Part shown: positions 1 to 6,945 of the stretch, piece by piece
Layout: each line of letters begins with the position of its first letter
How positions within the stretch are numbered: position 1 is the stretch's first letter
Assembly (NCBI RefSeq): GCF_040750475.1
Contig: NZ_JABJVY010000008.1
Span: 1 to 64,000, forward strand
Length of the DNA: 64,000 bases
Direction: 5' to 3'
From: Amorphus sp040750475
GTDB lineage: Bacteria > Pseudomonadota > Alphaproteobacteria > Rhizobiales > Amorphaceae
Notes under the pieces: model-generated
Told to the model about the DNA's origin: nothing
Databases searched by the model: none
The model's input: only the letters and a program-made list of their open reading frames with translations
Position numbers and translations under genes: made by a program

Positions 1-371
1 GACGGGCCTGCTCCAGCGCGAACATGGTTTTTTTTGAAGCTCAGCCCCTCGCGCCGCAGGAACTGCCAGACGGCATGATGCGAGACCGTCACGCCGTGAT
101 CGGCCAACAGCGCCTGCAGCCTGCGCACGCTCAGATGCGGAGTGGTTGCGATCGCCTGCAGAATGAGATCCCGGTGGCCGTCCAGAACGAACCTGCGGCG
201 CGCGCCCATGCGCGAAGGAGCAACCGAGCCGGTCGTTCGGTAGCGCTGGTGCCACTTGACCACCGAAGACACCGCCACATCGAAGCGCTTGGCAACTGAA
301 CGCACCGGCTCGCCCCCATGCACCGCGGCCACGACCCGTTCACGAAGATCATTGGAATAGGGTTTGGTCAT
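1..371 (-). CDS. IS630-family transposase, N-terminal part (orfA), partial
   Basis: The product starts MTKPYSNDLRERVVAAVHGG at 371 and runs to the window edge. It carries the helix-turn-helix DNA-binding region typical of IS630 transposases (SVAKRF, then VVKWHQRYR, then a second helical region with HLSVRRLQALLADHG). The DDE catalytic domain is not in the window. Near the edge the frame crosses a run of eight A residues (28-35 on the plus strand). After the run the original frame reads NHVRAGAGP, while a neighbouring frame reads TMFALEQARP, which resembles the family's continuation. Either the gene is split into orfA/orfB joined by slippage, or it is frameshifted and dead. Identity is clear; activity is unknown. 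Confidence 0.8.
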   Translation of the reverse strand, partial: MTKPYSNDLRERVVAAVHGGEPVRSVAKRFDVAVSSVVKWHQRYRTTGSVAPSRMGARRRFVLDGHRDLILQAIATTPHLSVRRLQALLADHGVTVSHHAVWQFLRREGLSFKKNHVRAGAGP

Positions 372-462
372 GCATGCCAGCCTCCACCCAGCAGGCAGCT
401 TGAATCAGATCCAACCCCTCAAGGGAATCCCATTTCCGATTCAAAAACCAAATGACACGCTC
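1..462 (-). mobile_element. IS630-family insertion sequence, partial (right end only)
   Basis: The element runs off the left edge. It consists of the transposase start (reading leftward from 371) and about 90 bases of leader. It appears to end near 462, where the minus strand reads CTAGAGCGTGTCATTTGG. This resembles rhizobial IS630 terminal repeats, which insert at TA dinucleotides. The other terminal repeat lies outside the window, so the boundary is an inference. Confidence 0.7.
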
Positions 463-508
463 TAGAAGCTGTTGCGAACGTCGAATAGGTCTGCGCCGTT
501 GCCGATTT

Positions 509-581
509 CTTTGCTCGGGCCGGAGCTGGTCGATGCTCGTACGGGGCGTACGGTCGGGGTCGGCGATGAACCGGAGCAAAG
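509..581 (-). terminator. Inverted repeat downstream of ppsA
   Basis: CTTTGCTC (509-516) pairs with GAGCAAAG (574-581) across a GC-rich interior, between the IS end and the ppsA stop. It could be a terminator for the leftward gene, but there is no T-run, so the role is uncertain. Confidence 0.3.
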
Positions 582-588
582 AATTCGC

Positions 589-2985
589 CTAACCCGCGCC
601 CCTCGCGTTCCGCTCCGCTTTGGCAACCTCGGTCTTCACCGCCAGGAAACTGTCCGGGCTCACTGAGATGGAATCGATGCCGCACTCGACTAGGAAAGCG
701 GCGAATTCCGGATGATCGCTCGGCGCCTGGCCGCACAATCCGACCTTCGCGCCGGCCTTGTGCGCCTCCGCGATGACATTGCGGATCATCCATTTCACCG
801 CCTCGTCCTGCTCATCGAAGAGGTCCGCCAGCTCGGCGGAATCGCGGTCGACGCCGAGGGTAAGCTGAGTGAGATCGTTGGAGCCAATCGAAAAACCATC
901 GAACCGCTCCGCGAACGCCGATGCGAGCACCACGTTCGACGGGATCTCGCACATCACATAGACCTCCAGCCCGTCCGCGCCGCGCGTCAGGCCGTTCGCC
1001 TCCATCACCTGAAGCACGCGGTCGGCTTCCTTGGCGGAGCGGCAAAACGGGATCATGACCACGACGTTCGAAAATCCCATGTCGTTCCGCAGCCGTGCAA
1101 TCGCCCGACATTCCAGCGCGAAACCCTCCCGGTAACGCGGCGAGTAATAGCGCGAGGCGCCCCGGAACCCGATCATCGGATTCTCCTCCTTCGGCTCGAA
1201 GCCCGCGCCGCCGACCAACCCGGCATATTCGTTGGTCTTGAAATCGCTCATACGCACGATCACCGGATCGGGAAAACGAGCCGCCGCGATCCGCGCCAGC
1301 CCGCGCGACAAGCGATCGACGAAATATTCCGCCTTGTCTTCGTAGCCTTCGGTGATCTCCTGGATCTGCGCTTTTACCTCCGGGTCCGTCAGCGCATCGA
1401 AGCGGACGAGCGCCATCGGATGAACCTTGATGAAGTTGGCGACCACGAACTCCATGCGCGCCAGCCCCACGCCGTCGGCCGGCAACCGCCACCAGCGGAA
1501 AGCAGCGCCCGGATTGGCGAGGTTCAGCATGATCTTCGTGTGCGTCTGAGGCACGTGGGAGAGATCCAGCGGCACCTTTTCGAAGGCGGCGAGCCCTTCG
1601 TAGACGAAGCCCTGGTCGCCTTCGGCACAGGAAACGGTCACCTCCTGCTCGTCGTGGAGAACACGCGTCGCATCGCCGGTGCCGACGATCGCCGGCAGGC
1701 CGAGTTCGCGGCTGACGATCGCCGCATGGGAGGTGCGCCCGCCAAGATCGGTAACGATCGCCGAGGCCCGCTTCATCACCGGCACCCAGTCGGGGTCGGT
1801 GGTTCGCGTGACCAGCACCGCGCCATCGACGAAGCGGTCGATCTCGCTGGCCTCTTCGATGACGCAGACCCGGCCGCCGACCACCGCCGAACCGATCGCA
1901 AGCCCGGTCGAAAGCGTGCGCCCCTTGTCTCCGATCCGATAGGATGTCAGCGCCTGTCCGGCCTCGCGCGAATGGACCGTCTCCGGCCGCGCCTGGACGA
2001 TGAAAAGATCGCCGCTGTCGCCGTCGCGAGCCCATTCCATGTCCATCGCGACGCCGTAGTGATCTTCGATCAGACAGGCCCAGCGAGCGAGCGTCAGGAT
2101 TTCTTCGTCGTCGAGCACGAAAGCCGCCTGTTCGGCCTTCGAGGTCGGCACGTTGCGGGTCGCGGGCTCGCCGGTGCGGCCGTAGATCATCTTGATCGCC
2201 TTGGCGCCCTTGGCCTTCTCCACGATCGGCTTGAGCGACGGATTGGAGAGTAGCGGCTTGAAGACCTGATACTCGTCTGGGTCGACCGCGCCCTGCACCA
2301 CATTCTCGCCGAGCCCCCAGGCGGCGGTGATCAACACGACCTTGTCGAAGCCGGTCTCCGTGTCGATGGAGAACATCACGCCGGAGCCACCGGTGTCGGA
2401 GCGCACCATGCGCTGCACGCCGATCGAAAGCGCGACCTTCATATGGTCGAAGCCCTTGACGGTACGGTAGCTGATCGCGCGATCGGTGAAGAGCGAGGCA
2501 TAGCAGCGCCGGCAGGCGTCGATCAGGGCGTCGTTGCCGCAAATGTTGAGAAAAGTCTCCTGTTGGCCGGCGAAACTGGCATCGGGAAGATCCTCGGCGG
2601 TGGCGCTGGAACGAACCGCAACGTCGAGATCCTCGCGCCCCGCTTCGCGCGCGAGCGCGCCGTAAGCCGTCCGGATCTGGTCCGCCGTCGCCTCCGGAAA
2701 GCGGCCCTTGAGGAAGGCTTCGCGAATGGTGCGCCCTGCTTCGGCCAGCGACAGAGTGCCAGCCGCATAGGCCGCCAGCGTTCTGGCGATGAGGGGCTCC
2801 AGGTCGTTGTGCGCGACAAACGCCCAGTAAGCATCGGCCGTGGTGGCGAAGCCGCCCGGCACGCGAACGCCTTCGGCGGAGAGAGCGGCGATCAACTCGC
2901 CGAGGGAGGCGTTCTTGCCGCCGACGCGGGCAACGTCCCCGCGCCTCAGCGCCTCAAATCGCACCACATGAGCTTCGTCCACCAT
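589..2985 (-). CDS. ppsA: Phosphoenolpyruvate synthase (pyruvate, water dikinase)
   Basis: This 798-residue cytoplasmic enzyme converts pyruvate, ATP and water to PEP, AMP and phosphate for gluconeogenesis. The N-terminal nucleotide-binding domain starts with GGKNASLGELI. The central phosphohistidine domain has GGRTSHAAIVSRELGLPA, with the phosphorylated His at residue 420. The C-terminal PEP/pyruvate domain has GLCGQAPSDHPEF, with the catalytic Cys at residue 751. Both positions match the E. coli enzyme almost exactly, and they separate PEP synthase from pyruvate, phosphate dikinase. The frame is open further upstream, but the start at 2985 is preferred because GGAGGA lies a few bases before it and the family N-terminus follows. 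The IS630 end lies about 130 bases downstream. Confidence 0.95.
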   Translation of the reverse strand: MVDEAHVVRFEALRRGDVARVGGKNASLGELIAALSAEGVRVPGGFATTADAYWAFVAHNDLEPLIARTLAAYAAGTLSLAEAGRTIREAFLKGRFPEATADQIRTAYGALAREAGREDLDVAVRSSATAEDLPDASFAGQQETFLNICGNDALIDACRRCYASLFTDRAISYRTVKGFDHMKVALSIGVQRMVRSDTGGSGVMFSIDTETGFDKVVLITAAWGLGENVVQGAVDPDEYQVFKPLLSNPSLKPIVEKAKGAKAIKMIYGRTGEPATRNVPTSKAEQAAFVLDDEEILTLARWACLIEDHYGVAMDMEWARDGDSGDLFIVQARPETVHSREAGQALTSYRIGDKGRTLSTGLAIGSAVVGGRVCVIEEASEIDRFVDGAVLVTRTTDPDWVPVMKRASAIVTDLGGRTSHAAIVSRELGLPAIVGTGDATRVLHDEQEVTVSCAEGDQGFVYEGLAAFEKVPLDLSHVPQTHTKIMLNLANPGAAFRWWRLPADGVGLARMEFVVANFIKVHPMALVRFDALTDPEVKAQIQEITEGYEDKAEYFVDRLSRGLARIAAARFPDPVIVRMSDFKTNEYAGLVGGAGFEPKEENPMIGFRGASRYYSPRYREGFALECRAIARLRNDMGFSNVVVMIPFCRSAKEADRVLQVMEANGLTRGADGLEVYVMCEIPSNVVLASAFAERFDGFSIGSNDLTQLTLGVDRDSAELADLFDEQDEAVKWMIRNVIAEAHKAGAKVGLCGQAPSDHPEFAAFLVECGIDSISVSPDSFLAVKTEVAKAERNARGAG

Positions 2986-3393
2986 GGCGCTTTCCTCCTG
3001 ACGCAGCAGAACGTGTTCAGCAATCGTGGCCGGTCTTGGATGGCGCGGCCGATCGAACCACCATGGCGCGAATGATCCACCGAGGGCGTTGATCGGCGTC
3101 AACCGAATGCGGGCTACGTGCTTTCGACATTTACGCCCCGCTCTTACGCTGTTGATTATAAATATTTTTTGAATTTCACCTTGGTGGCGCAGGCTCACGG
3201 AGAGCTGGCCTCGAAACTCAAATTCGATCCAATCGGAGAAAAGCGCGGACGCGGTGGCAGCGGAGCCTGTTTACCAGGCGGCTGATCCGCCGGGCATCGC
3301 CCAACACCTTGCCGCCCCCCTGACGGCGACGTAACCATAGCGCAAGCAGGACTCCGCATCCCGGAATCGGGGTGGAGCAGACAGCACAAGGGA
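2986..3393. other. Intergenic region between ppsA and the IclR fragments
   Basis: No gene is recognised here. An AT-rich patch around 3143-3180 stands out from the GC-rich surroundings and may hold the ppsA promoter. On the minus strand a TTGACG hexamer lies near 3100, but no convincing -10 follows. Confidence 0.4.
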
Positions 3394-3714
3394 TTGGCGG
3401 TGGAGAAGCAGCCGCGCGGCATACAGTCGATCGAGGTCGGGGGACGGCTTTTGAACGCGCTGGTGGCGCATGCCCAGCCGATGACCCTCAAAGACCTCGC
3501 GGCGGCGGCCGACATGGCACCGGCCCAGGCGCACGGCTATCTGGCGAGCTACCGGCGGACCGGTCTGGTGGAACAGGAAAGCGCCAGCGGACACTATCAG
3601 CTTGGGCCCCTTGCCACGCGGCTTGCGACCGCCCGGCTCCTGGACGTGACCAAGACCTTGTCCGCCAACCACGGTCAGTCCCTCAAGGCGGGGCTGGCGG
3701 AGAAGGAACGCTAG
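3394..3714 (+). pseudogene. IclR-family regulator, DNA-binding domain only (first copy)
   Basis: This is a 106-codon frame with a TTG start (a GTG two codons later is an alternative). It encodes the N-terminal winged helix-turn-helix of an IclR regulator: SIEVGGRLLNALVAH, then MTLKDLAAAADMAPAQAHGY, then GLVEQESASGHYQLGPLATR. The roughly 170-residue effector-binding domain normal for IclR is missing, and the frame ends shortly after the helix-turn-helix. It sits immediately before a second, similar fragment. It may be a decayed duplicate, or a short protein that still binds DNA. Truncation is plain; loss of function is inferred. Confidence 0.7.
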
Positions 3715-4513
3715 ATGCCGGCCAATTCGGGACGCGGGGTCCGCTCGGTCGAGGTCGGCGCGCACCTTTTGGAAGTGCTGGCGGCAAGCCTCGAACCCTT
3801 GATGCTGCGCGACCTTTCCCAGCGCGCCGGCATGGGGCCTGCCCAGGCCCACGCCTACCTGACCAGCCTGCGTAAGCTGGGCCTCGTCGAACAGGAACCG
3901 CAGACCACGCGCTACCGACTCGGCCCCGCCGCGCTCGATCTCGGGATCGTCCGCACCCGCAACGTCGATCCGATCCGGCAAGCTCGGCTGGGGCACGCTC
4001 TCCACCGCGCTGCGCGACACCACCAAGACCACCGCCATGATCATCTTCGTGATGATTGGCGCCACCGTCTTCAGCGTTATTTTCCGCAAGCTTGGCGGCA
4101 GCGACATGATCGAGGACGCCTTCGCCGTCCACGAGGGCAACCCCTGTCTGGTGCTCGCCATGATCATGGGGCTGGTGTTCGTGCTGGGCTTCTTCCTGGA
4201 GTGGGTCGAGATCACGCTGGTGGTGGTGCCGATCGTGGCGCCGGTGGTGGCCGGGCTCGATTTCGGCATGGACAAAGACCACACGCTGACCTGGTTCGCG
4301 ATCGCGCTGTCGGTGAACCTGCAGACCTCGTTCCTGACGCCGCCGTTCGGCTACGCGCTGTTCTATCTCAGAGGCATCGCGCCGCCCGAGGTCACGATCG
4401 GCACGATCTACAAGGGCATCATCCCGTTCGTGATCCTGCAGGTCCTGGCGCTGGTCTCGGTGATCGCCTTCACCGCGCTGACGCTCTGGCTGCCGAACTA
4501 TCTCTCCAACTGA
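3715..4513 (+). pseudogene. Deletion scar: IclR N-terminus joined out of frame to a TRAP large-permease (dctM) C-terminus
   Basis: From 3715 the frame encodes a second IclR winged helix-turn-helix (SVEVGAHLLEVLAASLEPLM, RAGMGPAQAHAYL, GLVEQEPQ) up to about 3960. A different frame then takes over at about 3974. It encodes the last 180 or so residues of a DctM-type TRAP permease (GKLGWGTLSTALRDTTKTTA, VMIGATVFSVIF, FFLEWVEITLVVVPIVAPV, LTPPFGYALFYLRGIAPPEV), ending at 4513. At the join the DNA reads GATCCGATCC, a 5-bp tandem repeat. The likely history is a deletion that removed the rest of iclR, any dctP/dctQ genes and the start of dctM. A reading frame opening at the ATG at 4037 could still yield a 158-residue membrane fragment. 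Confidence 0.8.
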
Positions 4514-4569
4514 CGCAATTTCCGGAGAAAGGGAGAACCGGTCTTCCGCCCGAAATCGCGTGAGAGAAA

Positions 4570-4584
4570 GGCCCGGCACGGGCC
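4570..4584. terminator. Short GC hairpin between convergent genes
   Basis: GGCCCG-GCA-CGGGCC is a perfect 6-bp stem with a 3-base loop, between the dctM remnant and the aminotransferase stop. On the minus strand it is followed by CTTTCTCTC, so it may terminate the aminotransferase transcript. Confidence 0.4.
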
Positions 4585-4590
4585 GACAGG

Positions 4591-5931
4591 TCAGGCGACG
4601 GCGGCAAGCGCCGTGTCGAGCGCGCCGGAAAGCTTGTCGACGATCTCGTCGGCCTGAGGCTTGGTCAGGATGAAGGGCGGGGCGATCAGCACATGGTCGC
4701 CGTTGACCCCGTCGATGGTGCCGCCCATCGGGTAGACCATCAGTCCGTCGGCCATGGCCGCGCGCTTGACCTGCGCGTTGAGTTTCAGGCCGGCGTCGAA
4801 CGGCGCTTTCGTCTCCCTGTCGGCGACCAGCTCCAGCCCCAGAAACAGACCGCGACCGCGGATGTCGCCCACGTGCGGGTCCCGGCCGAACCGGTCCAGA
4901 AGCTGGGTTTTCAGATAGGCGCCGACCTCGCGCACATTGGCGAGGAGGTCGCGGCCTTCGATCTCGGAGAGCACGGCACGGCCGGCGGCGCAGGCGGTCG
5001 GGTGGCCGCCATAGGTGTGGCCGTGCTGGAAGAAGCCGGAGCCGCCTTCGAATACCTCGTAGACGTGATCGGCGACCAGTGTCGCGCCGATCGGCTGGTA
5101 GCCGGCGCCGAGCCCCTTGGCGATCAGGATCATGTCCGGCACCACGCCGTCCTGCTCTGAGGCAAACAGCGTGCCCGTCCGGCCCATGCCGCACATCACC
5201 TCGTCGAGGATCAGGAGCACGCCGTAGCGGTCGCAGATCTCGCGGATGCGCTTGAAATAGCCCGCCACCGGCGGCACCGCACCCATGGTCGCGCCCACCA
5301 CCGGCTCGGCGATGAAGGCGGCGACGGTTTCCGGCCCGAGCTCCAGGATCTTGGCCTCGAGCTGGTCGGCGATGCGGCGGCCATAGTCCTCCTCGCTCTC
5401 GCCCGGCTCTGCCCAGCGCCAGTAGTGGCAGGCGTCGATATGGTGCATGGCGTCGGTCAAGAGCGGCTCGAACTGGGCGCGGCGCCAGCGGTTGCCGCCG
5501 GCCGCGAGCGCGCCGAGTGTGTTGCCGTGATAGCTCTGCCAGCGCGCGATCACGTTGGCGCGGCTCTTTTCGCCCTTCTCCCAGAAATACTGCCGGGCGA
5601 GCTTGAGCGCCGCCTCCGCCGCCTCCGATCCGCCGGAGACGAAGTAGACCCGGTTCACGCCGTCGGGCGCGCGGCTTGCCAGGTGCGCGGCGAGCTCCTC
5701 CGCCGGCCTGGTGGTGAAGAAGCCGGTGTGGGCGTAGGGGAGCTGATCGAGCTGGGCCTTGATCGCCTCGACGACGGTTGTGTCGGAATGGCCGAGACAG
5801 GACACCGCCGCCCCGCCGCAGCCGTCGAGATAGCGCTTGCCGCTCTCGTCGATCACGTAGCAGCCGTCACCGCCGACGGCGACCGGCATCTCGACCTTGG
5901 TGTGACGGGGAAAGACGTGGGGAGAGGGCAT
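4591..5931 (-). CDS. Class III (PLP-dependent) aminotransferase
   Basis: This 446-residue cytoplasmic fold-type I enzyme has the class III landmarks. These are the N-terminal GKRYLDGCGGAAVSCLGHS, the cofactor phosphate loop VSGGSEAAEAALKLAR, SYHGNTLGALAAGG, the Asp contacting the pyridine nitrogen in LLILDEVMCGMGRTG, and the Schiff-base Lys in LIAKGLGAGYQPIGA. Length is normal for omega-amino acid or 4-aminobutyrate-type transaminases. The substrate cannot be read from sequence. It lies between a TRAP remnant and a TAXI-TRAP transporter on the same strand, so the substrate may be an imported amino compound. That is an inference. Confidence 0.88.
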   Translation of the reverse strand: MPSPHVFPRHTKVEMPVAVGGDGCYVIDESGKRYLDGCGGAAVSCLGHSDTTVVEAIKAQLDQLPYAHTGFFTTRPAEELAAHLASRAPDGVNRVYFVSGGSEAAEAALKLARQYFWEKGEKSRANVIARWQSYHGNTLGALAAGGNRWRRAQFEPLLTDAMHHIDACHYWRWAEPGESEEDYGRRIADQLEAKILELGPETVAAFIAEPVVGATMGAVPPVAGYFKRIREICDRYGVLLILDEVMCGMGRTGTLFASEQDGVVPDMILIAKGLGAGYQPIGATLVADHVYEVFEGGSGFFQHGHTYGGHPTACAAGRAVLSEIEGRDLLANVREVGAYLKTQLLDRFGRDPHVGDIRGRGLFLGLELVADRETKAPFDAGLKLNAQVKRAAMADGLMVYPMGGTIDGVNGDHVLIAPPFILTKPQADEIVDKLSGALDTALAAVA

Positions 5932-6019
5932 GGGGTGGCCTTACTGGCTGTCTTGTTGGCGGTTGTGCGAAAAGCCGGTGTGAATGGGCGTTCGAGACCG
6001 GGGAGAGCCTCTCCCTTCA

Positions 6020-6185
6020 CTCCGCTCATTCCCGCGCAAGCGGGAATCCATAGGGCCTTTCGAATTTTACTCAGTCGTTGCGGAAGACCTCGTCAATTCT
6101 GAGACTGAAAAACATATCCGTGCAGCCGGATCCGCGCGCACTTGTTATGCCGAATGGATTCCCGCTTGCGCGGGAATGAGCGGAG
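6020..6185. repeat. Pair of perfect 32-bp inverted repeats flanking about 100 bp
   Basis: The left arm is 6020-6051 and the right arm 6154-6185; they are exact reverse complements. Each arm contains its own palindrome, ATTCCCGCGCAAGCGGGAAT, a motif scattered through many proteobacterial genomes. The 102 bases between them show no coding sense. The pair could form a large cruciform, or it could mark a small non-autonomous element. Confidence 0.85.
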
Positions 6186-6219
6186 AGAAAAGCATGCTCG
6201 GAGGCGAAATGTCAGGCCC

Positions 6220-6648
6220 TCACTCCCTCACCACCATCACCGACTGGGGGGCGTGGCGGACGACGCGGGCGGCGTTAGGGCCGAGCAGATAGTCCTTCAG
6301 CTCCGGCCGGTGGGCGCCGATCACGATCAGGTCGGCCTGCAGTTCCTTGGCCGCGTGCAGGATCTCCTCGTAGATCGAGCCATGGGCGATGTGGCCGACC
6401 GCGTTGATCTCCGGTCCAAGTTCGGCGTCCAGGAAGACGCCGAGATCGGTCTTCGCCTTGTCCAACGCCTTTTCCTCAAAGCCGGAGGGGAAAAAGCCCC
6501 CGACGATCGACATCCCGAAATTCGGCACCACCGAGATGACGTGCAGCTCGGACCCGAAGGTCTGCGCAATCGCCGCGGCGGTGGCCAGCGCCTTCTTGGC
6601 CGTCGTGGCGTCGTTCAGGTCGATCGGAAGCAGGATCTTCTTGTACAT
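6220..6648 (-). CDS. Universal stress protein (UspA family)
   Basis: This 142-residue single-domain cytoplasmic Usp starts MYKKILLPIDLNDATTAKKA. It has the ATP-binding signature G-x2-G-x9-G in altered form near the C-terminus (VIGAHRPELKDYLLGPNAAR) and ends SVMVVRE, as usual for the fold. It lies upstream of the aminotransferase and downstream of the TRAP permease on the same strand. A Usp next to a TRAP transporter is a known arrangement, as with TeaD and the TeaABC ectoine transporter of Halomonas, where the Usp tunes transport. A similar role here is an inference. Confidence 0.9.
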   Translation of the reverse strand: MYKKILLPIDLNDATTAKKALATAAAIAQTFGSELHVISVVPNFGMSIVGGFFPSGFEEKALDKAKTDLGVFLDAELGPEINAVGHIAHGSIYEEILHAAKELQADLIVIGAHRPELKDYLLGPNAARVVRHAPQSVMVVRE

Positions 6649-6677
6649 GCCGGTCTCCTCCGGACTCAGGCAGGTTT

Positions 6678-6945
6678 TAGGTCATGAACTCACAAATCCG
6701 GACGGTCCGGGCGGAGGCGATTTGGTCGAATTCCAGGAGCAAGAGCGCAGGAAACCCGGCCGGTTTTCAAGATTTTGCGACGCAGCAGTCGGGCAAATCG
6801 ACCCGCTCCTTCGGACGCCGAAACGGTTTCGACCTGCTTCGTCGACCCGCTCGGACGGGGGAAAGACCCCGCCCTTCGCGGCTCTCCTGGCATCTCTTTG
6901 CCGTTTCAGGCGCCGGAACATTCGCATTTATGAGTCCATGACCTA
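6678..6945. mobile_element. Candidate MITE with 23-bp imperfect terminal inverted repeats
   Basis: The left end begins TAGGTCATGAACTCACAAAT. The reverse complement of the right end begins TAGGTCATGGACTCATAAAT. The two match at 20 of 23 positions. The 268-bp unit is bounded by TA and has no significant coding frame. The right end includes the stop codon of the TRAP permease. Small size and TA boundaries fit a miniature element mobilised by an IS630- or IS5-type transposase. Mobility is inferred. Confidence 0.55.

Noticed and set aside
712..2253. 513-codon plus-strand frame antisense to ppsA
   Set aside because: No family pattern; ppsA on the opposite strand has all catalytic motifs.
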